64,000 bases of DNA from assembly GCF_036850765.1 (NCBI RefSeq), contig NC_089498.1, positions 56,409,795 to 56,473,794 of the forward strand, written 5' to 3'. Under the pieces are notes generated by a model that saw nothing but the letters and a program-made list of their open reading frames with translations, made no database searches and had not been told where the DNA came from. Made by a program: the position numbers and the translations under genes. This stretch comes from Saccopteryx bilineata. Its lineage: Eukaryota; Chordata; Mammalia; Chiroptera; Emballonuridae. Shown piece by piece: positions 12,231 through 23,959 of this stretch; positions within the stretch are counted from its first letter, which is position 1, and every line of letters starts with the position of its first letter.

Positions 12231-14631
12231 TATTTCTTTATCTACCTATTCTGCCTGTGTATTAGGTATTTCTGCTCTTTAAAATTTGTTGTGGCATTTT
12301 TATGAGGAAGATAGACTCAGTGGTACTATCTACCAGGCCACCTGAGTTTCTTGCTCTAGGAATGCTTTTTGAGCATTATATTTATGTTCCTGATGTATAG
12401 GAGTCTTGTATGCAGTTGGACTTTTAATGGGTGTGGTTTTCTCTTCAGTCTGGATCAACCTTGATCATGTGTATTAGATGCTGTGCCATGTCTGGTGCTC
12501 ACTGGACTCCTGCTTTGGGCATGAGTTTTTTGTAGATAGCTGAGTCTAGCCTTGGTGCTGTCTGCTACCATTAGTCTTCTTGGGTTCTCTTGGGTGGGTG
12601 AGGGAGACTTTAAGCTGGCAAGTCCTTGCAGTTTAAGGCATAAGCTAAAGGTTAAGCTCTTTCCCCACACCTCCATGTTAGCTGTGAAGCTTAGTGTTTC
12701 TACTTGTCCCATCTCCCCACCTCACTTGCTTAAATTGCTAGAGGTAATTTACATGCCCTTCCTCTCACCCTTTGTTTGTTCTGATGTTGGTTGATTTCAG
12801 TTATGCAGGGTGGAGGGTTTTCTGCACTTGGGAGAATTCTTGGGTTGCCTTAGAAATGTGACTTTGTATCAGAAATCTCTTTGACTTGCTAATGCCTTTG
12901 CTCTGCCCTATAAATAAAGCAGTTTGGGGGTGGAGACTTGCTCTTGTGAGTTATTGGCTGTGAAGAGCCCTCCTGATCCCATCATTTTCTCTCTGAGTTT
13001 ATTTCTTTATTCTGCATAGTTTTCATTCAGGACCTGGATAATTACTAGCTACACTGGTTCATGGAAGGTAGGATTCAGGTATAGCTTGGCTTTAGTAGTT
13101 GTTTGTAACCCACCTTAGGCTAGCTGTTTGGAGCTACACCTTTGTTTTCTGTTTGTGTCTGCATTTTCTGAGCCTGGGTAGTGTGGAAGGGGTCAGCTTC
13201 TTCCTACTTAAAGGTGGGAGACACTCCATAAAAGGTCCTATGTGTCATTCATTTGCCTCCACTTTTTAGCTGCTCCACCTCCTCGTGCTGCAGCCTGTTC
13301 TTCCAACAGAGTCTTCTGTAGAAAGGCTGTAGTATGGACTCAGATAGTCCTTCCCTTACCAACCCCTTTACAGGCTACAAGCTTGGTGAGTTAGGGAAAT
13401 TGAGGTTGGGAATACAGCATTAGTCAGACCCCCAAATTCAGGGGTCTTTTGGATTGGGAACTCATTCCATGGAAAAAGGGCTTACTTCAGAGTCTAATCT
13501 CTAAGCCACTGCTGGATATTCTAATTCTATTTCTCCCCAGTGAGGTGAGCATCAGGTTCAGATTGGGTAGGGCTGACAAATTTCTCTATAGAAGTTCTTC
13601 CAGCTGATGATATCCTGGTCTCAGGGATAAAGACCAAGAAAGAAGTCCCCTGGGGTTGACTGTACCTCCCCCCAAAATGGTTAAGCATTTGACCGGTCCC
13701 AACAATAAGCTCCAGAAACTAACACCTTGAATGTTGAACCATCAAATCTCTCTCCCTTCCTCCTGTGGAACCTAGAACAGCAGGGCAGGATAATCCTGTC
13801 CTATATACTCACAAGATGCTGTGCTGGTGATGACCACAGAAAGTGAAATTCGCCTCAGCTGGGCCCGGTGTCTAACAAATTCTCACTTTGGACACACCAC
13901 CAGCAAGGATCACTGGGTCTTTCTTTGGTGCTTTCCACAGGTGGCCACTGGATGTGCCATCCCTGGACCTTCCTGGAGGAAACCCAGTCCAAACCTGTGT
14001 AGAACACTGCCTGAGACTGGCTTTCAGCAGCTTTCATGGAGCTACAAGCAAACCAGAATTTGTGACTGCCTCTGCTGGGCCCAGATGCACAGAGAAACAC
14101 CAAGCCACACAGCCAGTCTGGCTTTTACTCACATGGGGCTTGGAGGCCAATCAGTAAAAGGCTCAAGATTCTTTGAGGTTCACCTTTTGCATCCCCTGTC
14201 TGCTAGCTGTTTGTTGGGATTGGCCACTGAAAAAATCATTTGGTAGAGTCTATAGCCTGGGCCCTCCCTGGGGAACTCCAGGATTAAGAAAGTTAGTGGG
14301 TGTGGCTTCCACCCTAGGCCCAGGTATCAGTCTGTCCTGAGTTTTCTCAGGATTCAGGAGGGTGTGGCCAATAAGAATTCAGTGGATGTGGTCTCTGAAA
14401 CCCAGAGATTTGATCTGCCCACAGTCCAGACAGTTCCTACTGAATCTCTCATGAGACAGAAGCATCAGTCATATTTTCAGGAGAGTGTGGGAAAAAACTC
14501 TGATCTTAATGCCAGAAAACTAAATCACTGATGCACCTCCTGCTTCCTGGTTTACTTCTCAGAACAGCCTAATCTCTATAGGGTGGGGCAAGAGAGACAC
14601 ATGAGGGCTGGACAGATGCTTTTCCCCAGGC

Positions 14632-14845
14632 CCCTGGTTGGCAAACTGTGGCTCATGAGCCACCTGCGGCTCTTTGGCCCCTTGAATGTGGCTCTTCCAC
14701 AAAATACCATGTGCAGGCACTACCTCAATAAGGAATGTACCTACCTATATAGTTTAAATTAAAAAAAATTTGACTCTCAAAAGAAATTTCAATCGCTGTA
14801 CTGTTGATATTTGGCTCTGTTGACTAATGAGTTTGCTGACCACTG
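14632..14845. mobile_element. Nonautonomous hAT element with perfect 8-bp target duplication
   Basis: This 214-bp element has terminal inverted repeats: left CCCTGGTTGGCAAACT, right complementary to CAGTGGTCAGCAAACTC. A perfect 8-bp duplication CCCCAGGC flanks it at 14624-14631 and 14846-14853, the hallmark of hAT transposition. It carries no transposase. A second copy lies at 40961-41173. It sits in the L1-1 5' UTR and so is younger than L1-1. Confidence 0.88.
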
Positions 14846-15484
14846 CCCCAGGCTGATGATGTGTGGAGAGGACGGCTGCACCTTAGAAAGATGCAACTGC
14901 AGTATTGAAGAATGACTCAGCACAGGGGTTTTGGTGACCATCCTTCACAGTGTCTTTCCCTGGACCACCAACTTCCCACTCTCCTCATTCAACTCTAGTC
15001 TTCTCAGCCCTCCCTCTGCTGGAACCCTGGTAAGTGGCTGTGAATGAGATTTTTTGCATTGGCCCTTTAAGAGTGTGCTTGCATCTCTCAGAACTCCCAT
15101 CTCTTTCTCACAGACAGAACTTTGCCTCCTTTCACTATCAAATGCCTTGTGGACTCCAATTCTAGGATCTGGTGCTCTAAGCTCGTGCTCCCAGCCTGGG
15201 ACTTAAGACCTGCACTTCTCAGGGCAAACCTCCCTGCACTTAGAGTCCCTCTGGATCCTGAGCCACAGTTGGCTCCTAGGAGTGGGGCAACCCTTTTTGT
15301 GTCTCTGCTCTTCTTACTAGTCTCAGTGTGGCTTCTTCTATTATTCCTTGTTTATGACCTCCTCTTCATTTAGTTTAAAGTTGGTTTTTCAAGATGATTG
15401 TTCTTAAATATAGTTGTAACCTAATTTGGTCTTTGGAAGTGGCAGTTAGAATGTTTACCTACTCCATCACCATCTTGGAATCTT

Positions 15485-15805
15485 GTATTTGTGTGACTTA
15501 AAAAAATCACCACTGCATTTTAAAATAATCCAATTAGTTAACAAGATATAAAATATTGAATATTTCATACAAACATTTTAATTTCTGATACCTTGAAACA
15601 CCTGAATATCTACTGATATTCTTCATAAACAGTTATGAGACTTGGTGGCTTCCATCATGATTAGGCAGGGTGTTTTCTCTGATTATCTATAATGCCCACC
15701 ATCCTGTAGCATCTCTAACTATGACAAGGATAACAGTTATCATTTATTGTCATGCTTCAGCTATTGTTTTTTAACGTTGTAACTTTCCTAATTTTAATAT
15801 TTTTG
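15485..15805. other. AT-rich DNA, no feature seen
   Basis: This is the stretch between the L1-1 5' end and the next SINE. Nothing recognisable. Confidence 0.4.
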
Positions 15806-15817
15806 TTTTAATTTCTT

Positions 15818-16010
15818 TATTGATTTTTTACAGAGAAAGAGAGAGAGAGGAAAATAGAGAAAGAGAAGAACCAACTCATTTCATTCAGTTGTTCCATTTA
15901 TTCGTGTACTCAGTGATTGCTTTACATACATGCTGTGACTTGGGATTGAACCCTTGACCTCAGTACATCAGAACAACATTTTATTCAATGAGCCACTTGA
16001 CCAGGGCCTC
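15818..16010 (-). mobile_element. Old tRNA-derived SINE
   Basis: It is reversed, with a (GA)-rich stretch, a degenerate reversed B box 'gggattgaacccttgacctc' and the head end 'gagccacttgaccagggcc'. Flanks TTTTAATTTCTT (15806-15817) and TTTTAGTTTCTT (16012-16023) form an 11/12 target duplication. It is more diverged than the Ves copies. Confidence 0.78.
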
Positions 16011-16539
16011 ATTTTAGTTTCTTATATCTAATATAAGCATTTCAGTTTTCTACTTTTGCTCTGAGATGGCAATAGATCCTTTTGACATAAAGCTGTTTTT
16101 TTATTTAAATTTTTTCCCTCTAGTTTGAGACTAGAACTTACTGTTAAAGGAAGCTCCAAATAGTGTGTTTAAATTCAACCACATCTAGGAAATATTGCTA
16201 AATTACTAAGGAAGAATTAAGAGAATAAATACATTCTCTCAAAATGTAGAACTAATAAGTGACAAATCTGAAAATAAATTCTTGATTCTTTACATACTAA
16301 TAAAAGAAGTCATCAAAGGGAATTAGACATTATTAAGCATAATCAACTGGGGAGTTGAACTAGATTATAAGCCTACATCATTAGGAAGCCATAACTACAT
16401 AAGAACCCTAAGGGACTTCTGTATTTTATACCTTAAGGATTTCATCCCCAAATCAAGCAAGAAGGGGGCAAAGAGAATTATTACTGATCATTACCTAGGA
16501 GAAATAAAAACTGCAGGATAATTTCTCTGATGAATGCAT

Positions 16540-17090
16540 GCCCAGTAGAAGTCAAAATGGTGCAAGGTGAAGTGCTTCCACTTTCAGACTGTGCAGTAGA
16601 AATAAGACAGTCACCAGTGGGGCAGAACCTAGCTTTGGAAAAGGATTAGATTGAATAAGGAACACAGAACCCTAGGAAATGGATTGGTTAAGGGAGGTCC
16701 CAGCCTTAGCCCACAAAAAAATGGGAAATTGATTGGTTAGTTTGAATAAATGGCTTTTTCAAACCTAAGATAATATAAGCTAACAGAGTTCCCTCTTTCT
16801 GTGTTGGTAATATTCACTTGTCTTAGGTGCTAACCATTCTTTCTCCATAATAGCTGTACAAGGACGTGGGCATAGCACCAGCCAAGCATAGCCAAGATCA
16901 GACTAAGCTAGCAAGATAAGGACAGGGATAGGCATTGATAGAAGTAAAGTGAAAAAGTGTTTATACCTTGGCCCTATTTCTGGGCCTGATGAAGACAAGG
17001 CTGGAGTTTTTCTACAGTAGGACTAAGGGAGATGAAACACGAAGAACCTGGGATCAATTCTCTATTTCTATCCCAGTAAACACTACACTA
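16540..17090 (+). repeat. LTR-like stretch, unassigned
   Basis: This is a block of more balanced composition with repeated 'gattggtta' CCAAT-type motifs (about 16683 and 16731), a TATA-like 'gataatataagc' near 16770, then a C/T-rich run. This order resembles a retroviral U3-R region. Ends and target duplication were not found. Confidence 0.33.
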
Positions 17091-18123
17091 CAACAAACTT
17101 CCATGCATGAATCTCCCCAAATGCTTTCCTTGTGACTCTTTGAAAGTATTCCATTTCCATTGGTACCATCATATTCTAATACTTGTAGGAATTATAATTA
17201 ATTAATCCAATTAATCTATTTTAATAATTGAAGTAAATTACAAAAAAGTAAAATAGTATATAGTTAAGATTCCAAATCCAGCTTTTATATATAACCAGTT
17301 AATTTTATTTTCAATTTCAAATAGTACAGTGTTTTAAGCAGAATATTGAATCTTTTTCAAAAGAAAGTTGCCCTATTAACCTAAATAAAACTTTGAAATG
17401 TAGAACACCGAACAAACCAAGGACCACTTTTGGTAATAAGCAAAATGAGTTATTACTTTTAAAGTAATAGCTTTTATAAGTTAATTCCTGATAAACTCGT
17501 GGCTTTATTTGTGTGTGTATTATGTGTGTGTCTATGAATAAATAGTGAGGTGAAAACAGTGAACTGTAAATCTGAGTAACAGTGACATATATTATTGATC
17601 TTGGTGATTTTAAAGTAAGAGGAGCTGGTTTTCACTAACTCTATCAGTGAGTATTTCAGTATAAGTCTTACTTGGTAATTGTAATTTTCACATGGTAACT
17701 TGAGGTTAAAACTGATTTGGTATAAGATTCACTCATATATAACTTAAATATGACCTTATATCAACTCACTCAGAAACATTTCTACATTTCTTAATGATGC
17801 TTATAAATATATCTAAGAAATAGAGTATATAGTGTCCACTTTTCCCTGGAGATTTATAGAATAATTAAACAAACTCATCCAACAAGTATAAAAATAGAAT
17901 TTGAAATAAGTGCATATTTCAAATGAGAAAAATCATTCAAAGTAAATCAAACCATATATCTTTAGCCCGAATTGCCTACTATTTTTCTTTTAAAATATAA
18001 TTTTTAAAACTATAAAAACATAAGCCATAATAATCAAGTACCAATACAAAAAATACAAATAAAAATAATGTTTTTGAAAGCCACTCATTCAAGGGTGTGT
18101 GTGTGTACAGTTGTGAGTCAGTT
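17091..18123. other. AT-rich DNA, no gene seen
   Basis: No open frame of note, RNA gene or recognised repeat. A short GT run occurs near 18096. Confidence 0.4.
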
Positions 18124-18381
18124 TAAGTGAAAAAAAATAAACAAATTGAATAAATAGTCCAGTGTGTGTTTGTATGTGTATATGCCAGATTTGCCTGTGT
18201 ATTGCAGATTGATATTAAGCTTTTACAGAAGATTCGAATCAGAAAAAGCTAAGAAATATATGATTTCACAAATTGGTGGAATATAAAACTGAGATTCATG
18301 AACATAGAATAAAGTGAAATGATTCCCAAGGGGAGGGAGATTTGGGGCAGGATGTGGGAGAAGGGAGTAAATAGGGACAAA
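18124..18381 (+). repeat. Arm A of a 258-bp inverted duplication
   Basis: This segment is repeated in reverse complement at 20439-20696. By direct comparison the two arms have equal length and five mismatches that I could count (about 98% identity). Arm A contains about 105 bp of flank plus the start of an L1 3' fragment, so the duplicated unit crosses an L1 boundary. Its neighbours continue without interruption, so arm A is the likely donor. Confidence 0.9.
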
Positions 18382-18525
18382 TACATGGTGACAGAAAAGG
18401 ACTTGACTTTGGGTGATGGGTACACAACATAATCAGTCAAATGTTACAAAAATTTTTCCTAAAACCTATGTACTCACATTGATTAATATCATCTTGTTAA
18501 ATTTAATTTTCTAAGTAAAATTAAA
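18230..18525 (+). mobile_element. 5'-truncated L1 3' end
   Basis: The text matches the ORF2 C-terminus and 3' UTR of the L1 copies here: 'gactttgggtgatgggtaca' then 'caacataa', followed by an A-rich end near 18520. The same phrase occurs at 53140 (L1-6) and 56305 (L1-7). The 5' limit is approximate. Confidence 0.6.
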
Positions 18526-19249
18526 AAGAAAATTCAAACAAAGAATAAAATAGTGTCATCACCTATATTTTATTTAAAAATACAGAAAAAAAGGCATTTA
18601 AATAACCTTGAGAGAAATGTTGAAAATAAATGCAGGTATTCTATTTAGAATAAGAATGCCCAAATAACTTAGTCATGAAAAAATAAATCATTTTAAAGCT
18701 TAGAAGGATTTAAAGTGTTACTATTATGTTTGAGTTGCTCTATTAACAGAATATATCCTTAAACACTGCTATCTTTTGCATCAGAATTTATTCATTTTGT
18801 ATATTGAAAAAAATTAGTAAACAGAAGCCTCACTTAAAATAAAATTAGGAGGAGAGAAGGGGGAGCTCTCATGTCTTACATTAAGTACAACAGGTAGAAG
18901 AACTGTTTTTAATATCTCAATTTCCTCTTACCTTCTATAAAAGAGGTTTCTCTCCTTTGTTTTAGTGGACTAGCACATGGCCTATTATGATTGGATGTTC
19001 CAAGTTTCAATTCTTTGTTGTTTCTGAATAATTCCATTTTGCCGGAAAGATATCTGGTTGAATTTTTGGTTACGGTCAACAATAAAAATATTTTAAGTTT
19101 GTCTAATTATTCTTCCATATTGGACTTATGTTATGGCTGGTTAGAAAAGTCTCCTTTAATATTTTCCACCTTTCCTAGATGTAGCTACAATTTAGATGTG
19201 AGACCCTTAAGCAGAAGAATTTTATCTCAAGAAGAAATAGAGTCTTTTT
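18526..19249. other. Unique-looking DNA with one unexplained open frame
   Basis: Mostly AT-rich. An open frame of 94 codons (18991-19275, first codon TTG) runs into the L1-2 5' end. I do not recognise its product, no ATG opens it, and a stop lies immediately upstream, so I do not call it a gene. Confidence 0.35.
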
Positions 19250-20438
19250 TGGATTATGAAATGGTGACAGAGTAGGCAGACATTTCAATTGCCACCTCCC
19301 AGGACCAAATTGGATTACAACTTAGTAATTTAAGAATAATTATCTTGAAAAACCAACTTTGGACTAAAAAACAGGAGTCTATAACCAGGGATCACAGAAG
19401 AAGCCACACTGAGACTCATAAGAAGAGCAGAGACACAGAAAGGGCTGTCTCACTCCCAGGAGTGAGTGGTGGCTGAGGGTCCAGAAGGACTCTTATTGCA
19501 GGGAGGGTTGCCCTGAGAGGTATGAGTCCTCATCCCCAGGTCAAGAGCCCCAACTTAGAGCCCCAGAGCCTGGAAGAGGTGCCCACACAACATTTGAAGG
19601 TGAAAAGAGCTGAGTTTCTGTCTGTAAGAAAGAGACAGAGCTCTCAGAGATGCAAGCTCCATCATAAAGGGCTCACACAGAAAATCTTGTTCACAGTCAC
19701 TTACCCAGGGCTCCAATGGAGGGAGAACTGAGAGGAATAGATTTGCATGAGGAGAGTGTAAAGTTGGAGGACCAGGGAGAGACACAGTGGAGGACAGCCA
19801 CCAGAACCCCTGTGTTCAGTCATTTTCCAGTACTGCAGTCACCATCTTTCCTGGGTTGAACATCTTTTCCCTCTCAGAAGCATCAGCCTGGGGAAAAGCA
19901 ACTGCTACACCCTTGGGAGTCTCTGCTAACCCAGTCAGGGAAACTGGGTCATTCTGAGAGGCTAGGAAGCAGGGGGAGTGTCAGTGACTCAGTTTTCTGG
20001 TGTTGAAGATAAAGCTTTTCCCCAAATGCTCCTGAGTCTAAGACTGGTAATTGTGCTTCATGGTAGATTTAGTAGAAACTGTCAAATGTGTGGGCTGACC
20101 ACATCTCTCAGTCTCAGAAGCCACACTCACCAGACTCTTGGGGCCACACTTTATTGCGGTATGCAAAAAAATTCTGGACAGACTGATACCTGGGGTTGAG
20201 GGACAGAGCCACATCCACCACCCTTTCTAATCCCTGTATTAAAGCAGGTTCTGGACCCTACCAGAGGTTTTTTCAGTGGCCAAGTCCAACAAGCAGCCAG
20301 CAGACAGAAGTTGCAGAAGGTGAGACTAAGGGAACCATGGTTTTTTAAGTGGACCTCCCCCCCAGGCCCAGAGTAAGTAAAAGTCAGCATAGGTATGCAG
20401 CTTGGTATTTCCATGAGTACTTGGGCTTAGCAGAGTAC

Positions 20439-20696
20439 TTTGTCCCTATTTACTCCCTTCTCCCACATCCTGCCCCAAATCTCCCTCCCCTTGGGAATCA
20501 TTTCACTTTTTTCTATGTTCATGAATCTCAGTTTTATATTCCACCAATTTGTAAAATCATATATTTCTTAGCTTTTTCTGATTCGAATCTTCTGTAAAAG
20601 CTTAATATCAATCTGCAATACACAGGCAAATCTGGCATACACACATATAAACACACAATGGACTATTTATTCAATTTGTTTATTTTTTTTCACTTA
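20439..20696 (-). repeat. Arm B of the inverted duplication, inserted in the L1-2 5' UTR
   Basis: This is the reverse complement of 18124-18381. It lies exactly between L1-2 sequence 'gggcttagcagag' and 'cacaaactctggattgc', which are adjacent in L1-1 (minus strand near 14055). It is therefore an insertion. It has no A tail and no target duplication that I can see, unlike a retrotransposed copy. Confidence 0.9.
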
Positions 20697-22859
20697 GCCA
20701 CAAACTCTGGATTGCTTATAGCTCCAAGAAAGGTTGCTGAGGGCCAGTCATGGGCAGTGTCTCCCACTGGTCTGCACTGGGTTCCTCCCAGGGAGGCCCA
20801 GGGTATCCAGTGGCAAGCTGTGGAGAATATCAGTTCAGGATCTAACAACCCTTGAAAGAGTGATATCCTAAGAAAGGGCTCCTCACAGCTGGCCCAGCTG
20901 AAGCGAGTTCTGTTCACTGTGATCAGCACTGACACAGCGACTAGTACATAGAATTGTGTTAAGCTTCAGTCAGTGGCCTGGGTGCTGGATATCTTGTACT
21001 TCTGGGCTAGATTCCACAGGGGAAGGGAGAAAGGTTTGGAGCATACACATTTAATATATGGTTCCCTGTAAGCTAATTGTTGGGTCTGGTTTAGGGGCTT
21101 AGCCAACTTCTGGGTGGGGGCACAGTCAGCCCCAGAGGACTCTCTCAGTCTTCCTCACTGATACCAGGGTCTCACCAACTGTAAGAACTTCTGCAGAGGG
21201 GTCTGTCAGCCTTACTTGAACTAAACCTGCTGCTCACCTTGCTGGGGAGAAATAAATTTTAAGTATCTATCAGTGGCTGAGGGATTGGATTCTAGAGTAG
21301 GGGTTATATTCCCCATACTGAGCTCCTAACAAAGAGAACCCTGAAGTAGGAGGTCCCACTAATGTTGTATTTCCAACCTCAGCTGCCCTAACTCACCAAG
21401 TGTGCAATCTGTAGAGGGGTTCATTGGGTGAGGTCAATCTAAGTCCACATTACAATCTTTCTACAGAAGACTCTGTGGGAAGAACATGCAACTGCAAGAG
21501 GAGGAGGAGGAGCTGAAAAGTGAAGGCAAATCTTACAAGCTTGGGGTTTTTATGAAGCTGCTGTCATCTCTAAGCAGGAGGAAGTTATTCCTTATACAAA
21601 GGTTGATCCTGCCACACTAAACAGGCACATAAAGGGAAGGTACAAACAGCAAAAAGAGCTGATGTCAACCCAGGGAGACCTATTCCAACACAACCAGTAG
21701 TAGGTGGCAGATAGCGCCAACCCTAGACTCAGGTAATACATAAGTAGTGCATCCAAAGCAGGAGTCTGGCAGGCAACAGACACTGTGGAGAATAAATACA
21801 TTGTTCCTTGCCATATCATGATTCAATTTTTGCAGTCTCACTGTATTACAGATTTTTAAATTATATATATCTAGGATTGGAGAAGATGGCAGTGGAGTAG
21901 GCAGATGCACAGACTCCAGCTCTCAACACCAAACTGGAATACAAATCAATTTAGAAACAATCAATGTGAAAAAACAACTCTGGACTACAAGAACAGCTCT
22001 CAAAAACCAAAGAGCAAAGAAGAAGCCACAACAAACCTGGGAGGGAGCACCTGAATCTCCCCTGTTAACAGGAAACAGAGGAGGGGGTGAGGCTGAGAGC
22101 CTAGAGGGGCTCTCACTCCAGGAAAAAGAGCAGAAAATACTGCTCACAGCCACTTGCCTGGAGACCAGGGAGCGAGGTGTGTTGAAAGGACCGGCTTGTA
22201 TTTCAAGAAGAAAAAGGAGAGAGAGAGAGACAGACAGACAGTGAGAGGCAGAGGAATGCAGAGGATGACCTAAAAAGCTAACTCATCCAGTGCTGGAGGC
22301 GGCCATAGCTGGGGAAGGGACTGATCCTTCCACATAACACAAGACTAAAGTGCTTCCGGATCACAGATCTCTAGACATCTCTTCAGTTCCAATCAGTGCA
22401 ACAAGACACAGCTAAAAACAAGAAGTGGGGAGGAGGGGCAGTAACTCAGGTCTCCATGGAGATCTGAGATACACCTCCCCCTACTGAAGCTGAGAAAACA
22501 CCCTGCACCCAGAGAGATTATCTGGTAGAGAGGCTTTCAGAGTCCCAGATTACACCCACTGTATTCCTGGATACAGTTTCAAATAAGCCCCCTGCTGAGA
22601 TCAGTAAACAAGACTATCACCTGTTAAAAAAAATAATCAAATCAAGACTTCAAAGTGGCCCAAATCCAAAAGTGGATTACAAATAATAGCTGATGCCAAC
22701 CCAAGAAGACCTAGAAATAACAAAACTGAAAACTAGAGGCAGACAACACCAAGCATAGACTCAACCAGCTCTACAAACAAAACACCTAAAACACAGACAT
22801 AATAAGAAGACAAAGAAGTACAATCCAAATTAATTCACAAGACAAACCTTCAGGAGATG

Positions 22860-23715
22860 AACTGAGTGATATGGTAATAACCAAACTTCTGGATGCAGAG
22901 TTCAAAATAATGATTGTAAGGATACTTAGGGATCTTAGAACAACAATGGATGGTCATTACAAACACCTAAATAAAGAAATAGCAAGTATAAAAAAGGATA
23001 TTGAAATATTAAAAAAGAATCAGTTGAAGATGACAAATACAATATCAGAAATGAAGACCACAATGGAAGGAATTAAAAACAGGATGAATAGAGCTGAGGA
23101 TTGAATCAGCAAGTTGGAGGACAAGTTGAATGAAGAGAAGAAAGCAGAGAAGAAAAAAGAAAAGAGATTCAAAAAGTCTGAGGAAACTCTTAGAGAGATC
23201 TATGACAATATGAAGAGAAATAAAATCCGTATCATAGGGGTTCCTGAAGAAGAAGAGAAAGAACAGGGAATAGAGATTTTGTTCAATCATATCATAGCTG
23301 AAAACTTCCCTCAATTAATGCAGGAGAAACTCTCACAAGTTCAAGAAGCACAGAGAACTCCATTAAAGAGAAACCTACACCAAGACACATCATAATTAAA
23401 ATACCAAAGCTAAGTGATAAAGAGAAAATATTAAAAGCTGCTAGAGAATAAAAAGCTATCATCTACAAAGGAGCCCCATAAGAATGACATCCGACTTCTC
23501 AACAGAAACACTTGAGGCCAGAAGGGAATGGCAAGAAATATTAAAAGTAATACTGAACAAGAACCTACAACCAAGACCACTTTATCCAGCAAGGCTATCA
23601 ATTAAAATTGAAAGAAAAATAAAAAGCTTCCCAGACAAAAAAAAACAAAACAAAAAACCAAAAAACTTAAGGAATTCATTACAACCAAACCAATGCTGCA
23701 GGAAATGTTAAGGGG
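22860..23715 (+). pseudogene. L1-3 ORF1 remnant
   Basis: Three open fragments cover L1 ORF1p. 22871-23104 gives the coiled coil, rich in K/E/I (KKNQLKMTNTISEMKTTMEG). 23114-23395 continues through the lysine-rich linker into the RRM-type domain (RNKIRIIGVPEEEE, the conserved block). 23484-23711 gives the C-terminal domain (MTSDFSTETLEARREWQEI). Fragments are separated by stops at about 23103 and 23395, so the frame is broken. ORF1p binds L1 RNA in trimers. Confidence 0.8.
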
Positions 23716-23789
23716 CCTGTTATAAACAGATCAAAGTGGGAAAAGACTATAGCAAAAGAAGAATACAGCAATAAACCTTAAAGAATAAA

Positions 23790-23959
23790 ATGGCAATAAA
23801 CCTTAAATGTAAATGGATTAAATGATCCAATCAGAAGACATAGGGTACCTGCATGGATAAGAAAACAGGAATCATACATATGCTGTCTACAAGAGACACG
23901 CATTAAAACAAAAGATGCACATACATTGAAGATAAAAGGATGGAAAAAAACATTTCAAG
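23790..23959 (+). pseudogene. L1-3 ORF2 N-terminal stub
   Basis: About 170 bp correspond to the start of the ORF2 endonuclease: 'aatgtaaatggattaaatg' (NVNGLN-type) and 'tgctgtctacaagagacacg' (CCLQETH-type). Sequence stops at the 3' truncation of L1-3, so the domain is incomplete and has no catalytic C-terminal half. Confidence 0.7.

Larger units (their letters stand above)
5735..15484 (-). mobile_element. L1-1: nearly full-length LINE-1 carrying five insertions
   Basis: The 5' end lies at about 15484; on the minus strand it begins with a phrase like 'aagatggtgatggagtagg', matching the starts of L1-2 (19250) and L1-3 (21874). A very long 5' UTR (about 3 kb) is followed by ORF1, ORF2 and a 3' UTR that ends in a T-rich run near 5735. 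Five later insertions lie inside: a solo LTR (5866-6449), a Ves SINE (7856-8232), a tRNA-type SINE (10382-10582), another SINE (11369-11596) and a hAT element (14632-14845). Without them the element is about 8.1 kb. Both ORFs are full of stops and frameshifts, so it is inactive. The 3' limit is approximate. Confidence 0.8.
21874..23959 (+). mobile_element. L1-3: 5'-complete but 3'-truncated LINE-1
   Basis: It starts 'ggattggagaagatggcagt' followed by 'ggagtagg', the L1 5' terminus, and has a 5' UTR of about 1 kb, a whole but broken ORF1, and about 170 bp of ORF2. It then stops after 'ggaaaaaaacatttcaag'. A perfect 17-bp repeat TAAATTATATATATCTA flanks it at 21857-21873 and 23960-23976. Both flanks are Tigger sequence. 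Losing the 3' end while keeping the 5' end is the reverse of ordinary L1 truncation. Confidence 0.85.

Noticed and set aside
13821..14246. 141-codon open frame on the plus strand
   Set aside because: It is antisense to the L1-1 5' UTR and shows no domain. Its length follows from the GC-richer composition of the L1 5' UTR.
19205..19260. Short protein similarity to a bacterial motif (LSQEEI) in the 18991-19275 frame
   Set aside because: Six residues in a frame without an ATG are too little. The surrounding residues do not fit and there is no sign of transferred DNA.
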